Notes: generated by a model not told the origin, from the letters alone. 64,000 nucleotides of DNA from Bimastos eiseni (GCA_959347315.1 OY365817.1:5444731-5508730); one strand, 5' to 3'; numbered from the stretch's first letter, positions 22,700 through 38,130 are shown. Numbers and translations are program-made.

Positions 22700-23182
22700 A
22701 ATATACCAAGTGTCTTCAACCATCATACTAGTTCTGCACTGGCTTCCTGTTCCGTACCGCATTGACTTCAAGCTCTGCTTGCTCGTCTACAGATCGACAA
22801 ATGGATTAGCTCCCGGGTAATAGCGCGGTTTCTGCATCGGGACTCACTCCTCCGCATCCGGTCTGCAACTCAGATCATCTGTGATTTTCAATGCAATCCA
22901 ACCAATCCAAGACGAATCTCCGTGTGCGGAGGATGAGGTCGCATTTTGGAGACCGTGCCTTCTCGGCCGCTGGTCCGCGGTGTTGGAATGGCCTCCCACC
23001 TACTGTTAGATTTGCCGACTCAGTAGACTCAGTTAAAACGAAATTGAAAGTGTTTCTGTTTTCTAAGGCTTATCCTGGCTACTGACTTTCATTCCAGGTT
23101 GTACGGCGCCCTTGTAGAGGTTAGGACCGCGTTAACGGCACCTTATAAATCGGTGTTGTTAGGTGTTGTTATTATTATTATT
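22700..23182 (+). pseudogene. L2-like LINE 3' end
   Basis: Frame pieces give LVLHWLPVPYRIDFKLCLLVYRSTNGLAPG (around 22725-22815). After a stop and frameshift, RRMRSHFGDRAFSAAGPRCWNGLPP and a terminal FLFSKAY follow (22891-23085). These are the conserved last blocks of L2/CR1-type reverse transcriptases. The 3' tail has a GGCGCC ... GGCACC inverted pair just before ttataaat and ends in a (TTA)n run near 23165-23182. The copy is 5'-truncated, as is usual for LINEs. Confidence 0.85.
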
Positions 23183-23277
23183 CTAGACATGGAATCAATC
23201 AGACATTTGACACTACAGCACCACAGATATTGTAAAAAACACAAGCAGGCTGGTTTTGGATGTAGGTCTCTAAGTAG

Positions 23278-23365
23278 CAATCTCTCTCTCTGTCTCTCTG
23301 TCTCTCTCTCTCTCTGTCTCTCTCTGTCTCTCTCTCCGAGTCTCAGTCTCTGTCTCTCTCTGGCT
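23278..23365. repeat. TC/TCTG microsatellite
   Basis: Imperfect (TC)n with interspersed gtc; low complexity. Confidence 0.9.
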
Positions 23366-23636
23366 GTTCTATACACGACACATATAACTGTTTCTGCCGT
23401 CGTTTTTGACTAGAAGCTGAGCTAACTTAGTACAGAAAGTGTGGTTCAAGAGCCAAGTGACTCGAGTCAGCTACAGAGTAAACCATTGACAACATACGGC
23501 CCATTCTTCTTCTTCTCTAATGAACAAATAATTGGAATAAATATTATTATATAATATTCGAACTGACAAACTACGGTAAGATTACATTTACAGGACCAAA
23601 CTAGGAAATTGAAGGCTGAGTAGTCGACCGTTACAG

Positions 23637-23670
23637 GGTGAGGGGTGGAGGGGTGGAGGGGTGGAGGGAG
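23637..23670. repeat. Short 10-bp tandem repeat (ggtggagggg)
   Basis: Three to four units of ggtggagggg next to the left arm of a long inverted repeat. Confidence 0.8.
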
Positions 23671-23681
23671 GGTTAGGCGCA

Positions 23682-23794
23682 GGTATCAATCCGTTTCCTG
23701 CTTGGTGTTCCGCTCTTCATGCCAGAATTATCATTGTTCCATCACCATTCACCATCCCTCAACAGCAGGCAAATGACTGCTGTTTTGACTAATG
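23682..23794 (+). repeat. Long inverted repeat, left arm
   Basis: 113 bp (ggtatcaatcc ... tttgactaatg) matching the reverse complement of 25116-25229 at about 95 percent, judged by eye with roughly five differences. No target-site duplication was recognised. Confidence 0.88.
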
Positions 23795-25115
23795 AACTCA
23801 TTGCCTGAAAAATCTCCCTTTTGAATACAGATTAAATCATGCCATTTCCACCAGGAAGAAGAAGCCAAGTGCAATGAAAGTGGAAAGGTACCTCCATGTA
23901 TATAAAAAACCCAATAACACAGCTTAAATAGCTCTAGAACAATTTCAATATTACATTGGCTCTCTAAAATACTGTGAAATGTTCTATATTAACAATTTCA
24001 TCATTCATATCTAATTATTACTGATCTAATTATTACTGATCCACAAAGCGTGTTTACACCAAACATCACTACACCCTCAGATTCCAGATTGTTTTCAAAA
24101 TTTTACATGGACAATTTTTTAGTAGTTTTATTTTACCTAACTTTTATATCTTCACTTAAAGTGACATCGATATAGAAATGTGTACTAAACTTAAACTTCA
24201 GTAAACATTTCATTTAAGTTATGTTCTTGATAGAGTTTGCTTCAATCTATTGTCAATCATTGACAATGCAAATTATCATTTCAATTGGGTCGTGGGGGGA
24301 GGGAGGGAGTTCAGATCAACTCCAAGTTTTGTTCTTGGAAACTAGCAATGCCAAAACGAGGATGAGCAAAAGGCTGCATAGGATGATACTCCACCATACT
24401 AAATCCAGGCAAGTTATGTCTTCCTAACTACGAAGATGTCCTTCCGGTCAATCATCTGTTTACTTATGCAGCTGTGCTGCTAACGTCAATCAGCAGGTAG
24501 TTCAATGGAGAAAATCATGTACAGCTGTTGCCACATATCTCTGTTCGTCCGTCCGTCCGTCTGTCCCTCTGGCTGTCTATCCGTCTGTCTCAATTGTGGC
24601 CAAGTGATGAACATCAATAACACTGTTTGCCAACAGGTACCTGGTAAAAACAATCTACATTGTACGGAAAATTCATTTATCTGATAATCAGAATTTAATT
24701 CATATGTTTTAGTCTAATTCAACAATTATTTCCCCATTTAAGAAAGTCTGGACAGAAAAATAAAAAATAAAATTCTAAAATGTAAAATGACAAGATGAGT
24801 GCATAAATATTGTGCAAAGTCTGACAATCCCATCTAACAGGACAACTTAATGTGGGAGGAAAAGACAGAGCAGTCCTTGGACAACAATCAGTACAGCAAA
24901 GCGACTGTCATCATAAGAGTCAAATCCCAGATTTTTCACTACATTATAACTCATCTGTAGCTAAGTGGAACTTAGAGCAAATACAATCCTCTGAGGTACA
25001 AATGAGTTTCTTCTGTCTTCTTCTTCTTCTTCATGAAAGAATTCTTTGCTTTGCACACCTGTCACTATGTCACAGTCTTTGTCATGCTATCTTTCTGTCC
25101 AGTGAACAGAGAAGC
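23795..25115. other. Spacer between inverted-repeat arms
   Basis: AT-rich, no recognised protein domain. Contains a CCGT/CTGT run at 24541-24595. Small frames at 24221-24427 and 24852-25121 are unsupported. Confidence 0.4.
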
Positions 25116-25229
25116 CATTAGTCAAAACAACAGCCATTTGCCTGCTGTTGAGGGATGGTGAATGGTGATGGAACAATGATAATTCCGGCATGAAGAGCGG
25201 AACACCAAGCAGGAAGCGGGATTGATACC
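25116..25229 (-). repeat. Long inverted repeat, right arm
   Basis: Reverse-complement partner of 23682-23794. Sequence just outside (25254-25310) shows roughly 70 percent resemblance by eye to 44581-44635 (both contain agaggggttgt and a ggttgcca end), suggesting the arm belongs to a dispersed repeat. Confidence 0.85.
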
Positions 25230-28573
<3,344 letters not shown>

Positions 28574-28803
28574 GTCTTCTTCTTCTTCTTCCTCCTCCTC
28601 CTGCTCTTCTTCCTCTTCTTCTTCCTCCTCCTCCTCCTGCTCTTATTCCTCTTCTTCTTCTTCCTCCTCCTCCTGCTCTTCTTCCTCTTCCTCTTTTTCC
28701 TCCTCCTCCTCCTGCTCTTCCTCTTCTTCCTCTTCTTCTTCCTCCTCCTCCTTCTCTTCTTCCTCTTCTTCTTCCTCCTCCTCCTCCTGTTCTTCTTCCT
28801 CTT
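28574..28803. repeat. TTC/TCC/CTG pyrimidine-rich minisatellite
   Basis: Repeats of cttcttcttcctcctcctcc with gctcttcctct, unit about 36-42 bp. The minus-strand Lys/Arg-rich frame is an artefact. Confidence 0.9.
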
Positions 28804-28945
28804 ACATAATCCTGCCATCAGAGATAGGTCATCAACATTAGCCTAGCAACTGACTTTACTATCAGTCATTTATGGCTAATGGATCCCAATGTCTACCTCT
28901 GAGATGTCAAACGTGTGTTCTTTACTTAATGCTCGCTCACGCTCG

Positions 28946-29103
28946 CTCTCTCTCTCCTCCCTCCTCCCTCCCCTCCCTCCCTCCGTCCCTCCTTCCCTCC
29001 CTCTCCCTCCCTCTCTCTCCCCTCTCTCCCTCCTCCCTCTCTCCCTCCTCCCTCTCTCTCTCCTCCCTCTCTCCCTCCTCCCTCTCTCTCTCCTCCCTCC
29101 TCC

Positions 29104-29135
<32 letters not shown>

Positions 29136-30314
29136 CTCCCTCTCTCCCTCCTCCCTCTATCTCTCCTCCCTCTCTCCCTCCTCCCTCTCTCTCTCCTCCC
29201 TCCCTCCTCCCTCTCTCCCTCCTCCCTCTCTCTCTCCTCCCTCCCTCCTCCCTCTCTCTCTCCCTCCTCCCTCTCTCTCTCCCTCCTCCCTCTCTCTCCC
29301 CCTCCTCCCTCTCTCTCTCCCTCCTCCCTCTCTCTCTCCTCCCTCCCTCCTCCCTCTCTCCCCCTCTCTCTCCTCCCTCTCTCCCTCCTCCCTCTCTCTC
29401 TCCTCCCTCCCTCCTCCCTCTCTCCCTCTCTCTCTCCTCCCTCTCTCCCTCCTCCCTCTCTCTCTCCCTCCTCCCTCTCTCTCTCCTCCCTCCTCCCTCT
29501 CTCTCTCCCTCCTCCCTCTCTCTCTCCTCCCTCCTCCCTCTCTCTCTCCCTCCTCCCTCTCTCTCTCCTCCCTCCCTCTCTCCCTCTCTCTCTCCCTCCT
29601 CCCTCTCTCTCTCCTCCCTCCTCCCTCTCTCCCTCTCTCTCTCCCTCCTCCCTCTCTCTCTCCTCCCTCTCTCCCTCCTCCCTCTCTCTCTCCTCCCTCC
29701 TCCCTCCTCCCTCCTCCCTCTCTCTCTACTCCCTCCCTCCTCCCTCTCTCCCTCTCTCTCTCTCTCCTCCCTCCCTCCTCCCTCTCTCCCTCTCTCTCTC
29801 CCTCCTCCCTCTCTCTCTCCTCCCTCTCTCCCTCCTCCCTCTCTCTCTCCTCCCTCCTCCCTCCTCCCTCTCTCTCTCCTCCCTCCCTCCTCCCTCTCTC
29901 CCTCTCTCTCTCCTCCCTCTCTCCCTCCTCCCTCTCTCTCTCCTCCCTCCCTCCTCCCTCTCTCCCTCTCTCTCTCCTCCCTCTCTCCCTCCTCCCTCTC
30001 TCTCTCCTCCCTCCCTCCTCCCTCTCTCCCTCTCTCTCTCCTCCCTCTCTCCCTCCTCCCTCTCTCTCTCCCTCCTCCCTCTCTCTCTCCTCCCTCCTCC
30101 CTCCTCCCTCTCTCTCTCCTCCCTCCCTCCTCCCTCTCTCTCTCCTCCCTCCCTCCTCCCTCTCTCTCTCCTCCCCCCTCCCTCCTCCCTCTCTCTCTCC
30201 CTCCTCCCTCTCTCTCTCCTCCCTCCTCCCTCTCTCTCTCCTCCCTCCCTCCTCCCTCTCTCCCTCTCTCTCTCTCTCCTCCCTCCCTCCTTCCCTTCCT
30301 CTCTCTCTCTCTCT
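28946..30314. repeat. 1.37-kb homopyrimidine (CT) satellite
   Basis: 1369 bp of pure C/T on the plus strand except three purines (G at 28985, A at 29159, A at 29728). It is built from ctccctctctcc and ctccctcctccctctctct phrases. The polypurine partner strand gives mirror symmetry suitable for triplex (H-DNA). Ser-Leu-Pro frames (498 and 490 codons) and Arg-Glu-Gly frames (387 codons) are artefacts of the composition. Confidence 0.97.
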
Positions 30315-31078
30315 GTCCATGTTACGAATTCCATCTCCTCATACCTCCAACATGTCACTGATAGGTAGGCGCCATTCATTTCTCAAAGCCTCCAATAGGC
30401 AAAGCAGCAGGTAGATGAATTCCACCTCTCTCTGCCTCACTCCAGTAGGTAAACTTGTGCCTTCCATCTGCTCCTCATTCCTCATAAAGACAAAGTTCCG
30501 GTAGGTAGGTGTCCACTAATGCCTTTGCAATCCTTATACATCCTACTCTACATTTTTCTGATGAATCAATGGCATAGATTATGAAAACATAAAAGAATGG
30601 AAGTAAAACCCACAAAAAACGAAAGCAAATATCGACTCTGATTAACTTTAAGAGCAACAGCAAATGAAGAAAAGAAAGACGTCCTTCGTGGAAATGCACT
30701 GAACAGGAAGCAGACAGACAAGAGAGCATAGAAAAGCAAACAGAGAAACTGAGGAAGAGAGAGACAGGCAATTAAGTCAGATGCAGCTCAGACTAATTAA
30801 GTGAATTCTGTGAAAATGTAAATGCCAGTGTGTGTGGAAAAAGTATGCTTACAGCAGACATCACTTGACTATGGAAAATTGCAGAACTTTGAAGACTACA
30901 GAAGGTCAGAATGTCATCATGACATCAGACATGATGACGTCAGACATGATGACATTACACTTGATGACATCACACAAATGGCTTAAGAGAAGAAGACTCA
31001 AATGGTGTGGTCAATTGGACAAAGAATCATATATGCCACACAATACACTAAGGACAAGATTCAGCAGAAAGAGAACAA
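30315..31078. other. Unique non-coding stretch
   Basis: No gene recognised. An 18-bp tandem motif (atgatgacgtcagac-like) repeats about four times at 30915-30972. A short plus-strand piece at 30970-31030 (LKRRRLKWCGQLDK) faintly resembles LINE C-terminal tails but is too short to call. Confidence 0.35.
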
Positions 31079-31470
31079 GTTAAAGTAAAACCATGGTTTT
31101 TGTCTGGTGTTCTTTTATCTGGTAGAAACCCGAAAATCTGACGTCGACGGCAACATACCTGAAAAAGAGTTGAAAGATGTCCGACTGAGGGTCAGACCGA
31201 CCGTCACAAACTTTATGCAAGCCAAATTAAATCAAAAGGGTAACATTTTAGGCATGTTTTTTGTCAGTTTTTCACTTATTTTGTTACCAATTTTTCAGTT
31301 ATGTCCTTCAAAATTTTATACACTGCATTGTCGTGCAAGCCTGAAATATGTGCAAAATTTCAGCTCTCTAGGTCAACAGGAACATACTTGAAAAAGAGTT
31401 GAAAGATGTCCAACTGAGGGTCTGAACATGACAAACTTTATACAAGTTAAGTAAAAGAGGGTAAAAAAAG
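31079..31470 (+). repeat. Dispersed repeat family, copy 1
   Basis: Starts gttaaagtaaaaccatgg and ends agttaagtaaaagagggtaa. It shares long phrases with 60110-60480, including gtgcaaaatttcagctct against gtgcgaaatttcagctct, and gaaaaagagttgaaaga. It also contains an internal direct repeat of about 95 bp (about 31147-31245 and 31374-31468). Class unknown. Confidence 0.65.
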
Positions 31471-32324
31471 ACAAACACTGCACTGGATGTTTGACAATAT
31501 TATACACAAAATATCTAAAACACATCAGACGAACACTAGACATGACAAAAAAACAGGTGTTAATTGATTCACATCCATCACCACCAATTACTATTATGTC
31601 TTACTCTGTAGAATAATGTCATACATTATTCAACCATCTCATACTATAATATAACCGGTTCAAATAAAACCAATTGCCCTGCATAAGTTGACTGTAAACA
31701 TGACATGATGACTTGTGCAGAACCAAAACTAACCCTCACATCCTGGTAACATCATCACTAGACAGCTAAGCCTAGCATAAAAAATTAAATCCACCTAATC
31801 TCCACAAAAAACAACCACTAAAACGACTAAAACGTTATGACAATTACAAACTGTATTGCTATTGTACTATGGAATAATTATACTGAATAACTAATTGCAT
31901 GTATGTCATGTGATCACATTGTCAAACATTGGACCAAGTTACGAACAATTAGCTATGCAAATAGGCCAGAGACTTTGTTTTCACTTCATGCTTATACAAA
32001 TTGCACAAATTTAGTGAGCTTGGATTGGCCTCTCACAAGCAGCCCACAAGCTACGTGATGGACAGCATCATTTAGAGCATTTTAAGCTTTTTTCTCTTAG
32101 TACGAAATTTCTTTCAGCAAATCTTTCTCATTTGAACTTATTTCAAGCATAACAAATGCTAATTTGGTAGTCTCTGACCTTTTGAAAATATTTCCAAGAA
32201 ATTTAGTTTGACCCTCTTGTTCCTGGATTTAAGTACTGTTCAATCACAAACAACTTCTTACAATAATCCATGATAAGTTCAAATGTCATCTGGAGCCATG
32301 TCACTTAACAATCATGAGTGTAGG
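31471..32324. other. Unique non-coding stretch
   Basis: AT-rich; no gene, RNA or repeat recognised. Confidence 0.4.
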
Positions 32325-32425
32325 ACAATTGTCACCACCCCATCCTAGTCTGAGGGGGCGGCAATTGTCCTAGTCTGGGCAATTGTCCGGAAGAGGACAA
32401 TTGTCCGGGGGGAGGCAATTGTCCG
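32325..32425. repeat. CAATTG palindrome cluster
   Basis: Five copies of CAATTG, most as ggacaattgtcc or ggcaattgtcc, within 100 bp, ending ggcaattgtccgttcc. That end matches the end of 20521-20640 (gggcaaattccgttcc), so both loci probably carry the same transposon terminus. Confidence 0.65.
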
Positions 32426-35055
32426 TTCCCCACTGAATATGTATGTATAAAAGAACATTGTTGAGAGAACGTTGTTAGACTAAGAAGTCCTTACACACTG
32501 AGTAACTATGAGTCATGCGATGATCTACAAAGGAGAGATGACTTCCTGAAGATGACCTGCACTTAATATACATGTAGTGCTTTCTCTTCATCTCAGACAT
32601 TGATTCAGTTTTCCCTGTAGTGCATAGAATCTTGCAGACTGGCAGAAGAGGGTCATCCGATTCTGCAGTCAATGCCTGCAGTCTGGTCTGGTGCCAATTC
32701 GCAATGATGCCTTAGTAAGCAGTAGCTGAATACAGGTGGAATATAGTTTATGACCTGGAAAGCATTAACCTGGGAAAGGGTCTATTCTTAGAAACCGGAT
32801 AGCATTATTAGACAGGTGGAAGCAAGAAGAGAGAATCCTCTGAAGGAAGATGCTAGACACTGAATCTGATGGATGGCTAAGATAACAGACTTAAGAAAGA
32901 CAGACAAAGGTTGATGAGACAGAGACAGATGTAGATGATGACAACTACAATAGGACATCTCCTCATAGGATACACCACAACCACCGACTGCATCTCAGCA
33001 ACCATCAACCAATAACAAACACCCTTTAGTACAATCAAATAAAACACAATCAAACATAAATAGTACATGGTCTGTCACAACATTGACAGCCTGGCATCAA
33101 CTGTGAACCAACTGATTCCTCAGAACATCTCTATTGGAAGACTGAAATGATTGCAATTACAATCAGGATAATATCTCTGATCACATTCTTAAAGTCACAT
33201 AAACACAGTTTGGAGACATAAAGAACAGTTTGGTTGAAAGTCTTAGATTTCGGAATATTGCACAACAGAAGTGCAGTGACCATATGCTGGGTCTTTTGAC
33301 TGGAACCATTTGAATATTTAAAAGTGAAGGAGGCCATGAACACCCAGAACCAACTGCAGTTACTCATGTGAGAGGGAGAAAATAAAATAAGATCTCATTC
33401 ATCATAATCAAGCATATTGGCATTTCATGCCTGAGGGGAAAGACCCATGCTATAACCAACTGGCCAGGACAAAGCTACAGCACCAAGCATCTACAGGACT
33501 CACAACTTAATTAAATAAGGTGATTATTATTTCTGCACATACCAGACACTGATAATTAAAAGTGTTAACAGGTCAGCAAGGGCAACCCCTCTGGAGACAC
33601 CATTGCCCACAAATGAGATAAGCATACAGATGAGGCAGGAACAGATATGAACGATTTGAATGGCAGAGGGTGCCCTGAGGAATGGAGACCCCATCACAAG
33701 CAATCAAAGTAATTGGCCTAACCCAGTCAAGATGACCAGTGCTAAATGTAGTTCTAATGGAAATCAAATCATTAGAGCAAGCAGAATATGGAGTAACCAG
33801 AAAAGGAGGAACATAGGGGAGGAGCCCAGGAAGGAGGAGGAGAAGGAGGAGGAGGAAGAGGAGAAGGAGGAGGACACTACTCTAGATAATTGAAGGACCT
33901 TATTAGGGGCATCATTATATTCTCCTCATCAGCCATTATAGAGCCAATGGTTGTAATCATCTGACATCCATACAGTCATACACCCCATCAGCCACCAGAA
34001 TCCCAGCAACAGAGAACAACCAAAGTCTCCTAAGACTTGCACCAATCAAAAACAGTCTGCTGCTGCTCCCATGATGATGATGATGACGACGACGACGACG
34101 ATGATGATAGGGAAGATGATGGAGACCAAGAAGCCGTATGTTGAAACCTAGCATCGGCCAACATTAGGCGCCCTACTAGGCGACATTCCACTCCAACTAG
34201 CTCTACCCAATCCTCCATTGATCAGCTCATTTCCCTCACTGACCATTTACAAAGCTCTGAAAGCTCATCAAGGATCCTTGACCTCTACACAGTAGACAGG
34301 CATCAGCTTCACTTTGCAAAAACAACTGCAACAATGGTAGTTTTGAACTCTAGTAGTTGTGTCCTCTTGAGTGTGACTGAAATAAATAGGTCTCACAGTA
34401 CTACTACCAGGCACCATGTTTCCCACCATGCCAACTTCAGGCTCCGCTGGATCACTTTCCCTGCTATCACAAAAGAAAACCCTGAGTAATGGATAACACA
34501 ATGGGACTCACAAGTTCAGAACTGAGAACTCATATCCACCATAAGGTTGACAAGTCCTTGATTAAATTAGATGTATAACCTAATGGAAATTAACTCCCGT
34601 AATGACTTGCAATCAATCATTCATACTCTGTTTATAATTATGCTGCAATTAGTCAGTTTGAAGCTATACACAAATTCTAAAACAAAATCAATATGTAACA
34701 AAGACCCATATATGGATATGAAGATAGTATGCTCTGTATACATTGAATGCATTGCTATAGATGGACTGGTCGATGCTGATGCCATCCCTTTGAGCAAAGA
34801 ATCCATATCGGAATCGGCCCAATTACCACTCACTAGTCCTGTCTTCTTAGCCAACTGATCAGCAGTTCCTCCTCTGCTCTCTCTCTCCCATCACTCCATA
34901 TAGGCTGCCGCCGCTGCACAGACATTGCCTATAGGATCAAAGGACATTGCCACTCTTGCCACTCTTGTCATCAGTGTTGCACTCTTCGACTTTGATTTGT
35001 CCGCGACCTTGGATCATGGTGACCAATTCAGTTCCTTCCATGAGGCCCTTATACG
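32426..35055. other. Unique non-coding stretch
   Basis: No supported gene. Simple tracts: GGA/GAA at 33830-33880 and GAT/GAC at 34070-34110. Frames on both strands at 34571-34858 have no recognised domain. Confidence 0.4.
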
Positions 35056-35092
35056 AGGAGGAGGAGGAGGAGGAGGAGGAGGAGGAGGAGGA
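35056..35092. repeat. (GGA)12 microsatellite
   Basis: Trinucleotide run making Gly/Glu/Pro/Ser homopolymer frames; not coding evidence by itself. Confidence 0.95.
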
Positions 35093-35349
35093 CGTCGAGG
35101 AGGCAAATGGAAGAAGCTCTGAGGTGACTGGGATTGTTGCCTGGATACATGGGTGGAAACACCCAATGTCTTGGAATGTATACCAGACATACAGGAAGGA
35201 AGCGATCTCCCATATGATCTCATCTTCCCAACTGACAATACGTGATCGGTGTATCATCATAGGCCAATCAACGACAAGTGATTACCCTACCTACTTTACC
35301 CTGCTTTACATTACAATTAGACCAGGTTTGCCTTAGTGCTTCAAACGAT
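35093..35349. other. Unique non-coding stretch
   Basis: No domain recognised in the frames that read through from the GGA tract. Confidence 0.3.
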
Positions 35350-36008
35350 TCAAACCAAGTAAATGTTTAATTCAAATCAAGCAAGTGTCTAATTTAAACC
35401 AAGTAAATGTTTAATTTAAAACAAGCAAATGTTTAATTAAAACCAAAGAAATGTTTAATTAAAACCAAGCAAATGTTTAATTAAAACCAAAAAATGTTTA
35501 ATTCAAACCAACCAAGTGTTTAACTTAAACCCAAAGAAATGTTTAATTAAAACCAAGCAAATGTTTAATTCAAACCAAAGAAATGTTTAATTCAAACCAA
35601 GCAAATGTTTAATTCAAACCAACCAAGTGTTTAACTTAAACCCAAAGAAATGTTTAATTCAAACCAAGCAAATGTTTAATTAAAACCAAAGAAATGTTTA
35701 ATTAAAACCAAGCAAGTGTTTAACTTAAACCAAGTAAATGTTTAATTTAAAACTAGCAAATGTTTAATTCAAACCAAGCAAATGTCTAATTTAAACCAAG
35801 TAAATGTTTAATTTAAAACAAGCAAATGTTTAATTCAAACCAAGCAAGTGTTTAACTTAAACCAAGTAAATGTTTAATTTAAACCAATTAAATGTCTAAT
35901 TTAAACCAAGCAAATGTTTAATTTTAACTAAGCAAATGTTCAATTAAAACCAAGCAAATGTTTAATTAAAACCAAAGAAATGTTTAATTAAAACCAAGCA
36001 AATGTCGA
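35350..36008. repeat. 21-bp minisatellite (aaaccaagcaaatgtttaat)
   Basis: About 31 units of 21 bp. Variants alternate agcaaatg, agtaaatg, agcaagtg and aagaaatg. TAA in each unit blocks translation, so this array leaves no open frame. Confidence 0.95.
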
Positions 36009-36457
36009 ACGTTCCATTAACAAATGACTGCTCTCCATGAATTACTTCCTGTATTTAAGTTGTGGTGATGAATCTCTGACTGTGTTTTGCATGGTATAAA
36101 AACAACCAAACAGTCAGGAAAGATCAATGTACAAAAATAGCTTTCCTGTCGAGCAGGTAATTTTCTTGGAACTGGAAGAGCTCGCCAAATACAAAATAGG
36201 TAATGAATAGGTCATCATCACCCCTGCCATAGACTGCTGCTGCTGCAACTGATGCTGCTGATGTTGCTGCAGGTAGAGAGTAGAGGAATGAAAAACTGGT
36301 AGCCATGACAACCAGAATCAGTAAAATTGGTCAGAAGTATAGACCAAAGAATGAACATGTTCAAAGGGAGTGTCTGGCTGGCTGTCTGTCTGTCTGTCTG
36401 GTTAGATGGTCTGGTCAAAAGACCAGAACAGTTGGTATCTGCTTGCATTCAAGTCAG
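36009..36457. other. Unique non-coding stretch
   Basis: Nothing recognised except a short (TGC)n at 36236-36275 and a CTGT run at 36378-36400. Confidence 0.35.
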
Positions 36458-36558
36458 ATGGACAAAATAAGGAGAGAACTATTGACCGAGTTAGAGTCGG
36501 AGTTAGCATCGATCAACGCCGTTTCATCTACTCTAGGGCAACTGCTAAACAAAGTCAG
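36458..36558 (+). CDS. Candidate host coding exon (unidentified coiled-coil-like peptide)
   Basis: This 101-bp interval is bounded by an acceptor-like end (ttcaagtcag) and a strong donor (aaagtcag followed by gtgaag). It reads MDKIRRELLTELESELASIN, continuing AVSSTLGQLLNKV. Leucines and isoleucines fall at heptad-like spacing with charged residues between them, unlike the low-complexity frames elsewhere, so it could be part of a coiled coil. It would enter in phase 0 and leave two bases into a codon. The upstream pyrimidine tract is weak, and no partner exon was identified within several kb, so the call is tentative. If the ATG is used as a start, it could instead be a first coding exon. No family is recognised. 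Confidence 0.25.
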
Positions 36559-37427
36559 GTGAAGCAAAGCCAGTCAGTCACTCTGTGGTTTTAATTCTCC
36601 ATCCACCTTCACAGCTGAACAATGATAGGACAGAAGATGAGTAGCACAAGTAGCCTACACACAAGTGCATGTGAAAATCCAAAAAATTAAAATATTAGTC
36701 TAAAAGAGGGTAAGTAAGACAAATGCTGAGAAGAGACTTGTGCTGATGCTGTGACCTATGACCTTGCCTCATTTGCACATTAAATGCTAAGACCTTGAGT
36801 TGTTTTTCTATTTTAAAACAAAGACTAATCAACATTGGAATATCCTGATTGGTTGATTCAAATGCAGGAAATAACAAAGACTTCTGTTTGTGAATCCTTT
36901 CAAGGCAGAACATCAACAGCGCCATCTGGCTTAAAAACACCAAACGTTGAGCTTCTCTTAAAGGCTAAAATGGCAGCTGACAGGGTGTAGCATCTGCACC
37001 AGATAAGGACTGGCACAGGAGGAGCAGAGGGGTCAGCAGGGGTCATGTGTCGAAAGGTTCTACTAACATCAACTGCTGAAGGTAAACATAGACTGGGTCT
37101 TGTGTTATAGTTGTGTAGTAGTATCTTTAAAGAAAGCCTGGAAACATGATTTTACAACATTCATTCACTACATTAGTCATTTCCAACCAATCAGATACTT
37201 TCAAAGAGCAGAATATGGACAAAATAAAACATACACGGATTTATGGTGGAAACATTTTATAGAGATGTTGATGATGATGATGATGATGATACACACTGAG
37301 TTGTGCAGCCAAAGAGTCAACTGACATTTTAGACAAAGAGTTGATGATGAGTCATTGGGTGTGCTTTTGGAGATCCATGGCATCAGTCATCAATTAAGTT
37401 GATGGGATGGATAAGTCAGAAGTTAAC
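36559..37427. other. Unique non-coding stretch
   Basis: No gene recognised; (GAT)n at 37266-37290. Confidence 0.35.
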
Positions 37428-37700
37428 AACAGTGCTAGGGTCATTGCAACCACCTAGGTTCATTGCAACCACCTAGGGTCATTGCCAACCACCTAAGGTA
37501 ATTGCCAACCACCTAGGGTCATTACCAACCACCTAAGGTCATTGCCAACCACCTAAGGTCATTGCCAACCACCTAAGGTCATTGTCAACCACCTAGGGTC
37601 ATTACCAACCACCTAAGGTCATTGCCAACCACCTAAGGTCATTGCAACAAATTTGGGTCATTGCAACCAATTAGGGTAAGTACAACCAATTTGAGTCATT
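37428..37700. repeat. 20-bp minisatellite, block 1 (aaggtcattgccaaccacct)
   Basis: About 13 units of roughly 20 bp (agggtcattgcaaccaccta type), ending in a cassette gactgagggtcatttcctca at about 37704. Confidence 0.93.
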
Positions 37701-37852
37701 GCAATGACTGAGGGTCATTTCCTCACCAGCAGCTTATCAGTAACTCACTGCCTCTCTCTATCCCCCTTCCACATACACAGTCTCCGTTTCAGTATGTCAG
37801 ATCCTCATTTTGACCATCCATTCCATCTTGCAATCAACCTTTGCCTGTTCCA

Positions 37853-38130
37853 TAGGACACTTAAGGTCATTGCCAACCACTTAGGGTCATTGCAACCGAT
37901 CAGGGTCATTGCAACCACCTAGGGTCATTGCAACCACTTAAGGCTATTGCAGCCACTTAAGGTCATTGCACCAGTTAAAGTCATTGCAACCACTTAAGGT
38001 CATTGCAACCACCTAAGGTCATTGCAACAACTTAAGGTCATTACAACCAATTCAGGTCATTGCAACGACTGAGGGTCATTTCCTCACCAGCAGCTTACCA
38101 GTAACTCTATCTCTATCTCCCTTCCACAGG
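37853..38130. repeat. 20-bp minisatellite, block 2 plus duplicated cassette
   Basis: A second block of about 10 units is followed by the same cassette (gactgagggtcatttcctca, then ccagcagcttaccagtaact) at about 38066-38115. The array and its 3' flank were therefore duplicated together. Confidence 0.9.

Noticed and set aside
28872..30379. Ser-Leu-Pro and Arg-Glu-Gly-rich frames up to 498 codons
   Set aside because: Direct result of a pure CT tract; both strands and several frames are open.
34571..34858. Mirror open frames on both strands
   Set aside because: Neither translation resembles a known family; candidate splice sites are poor.
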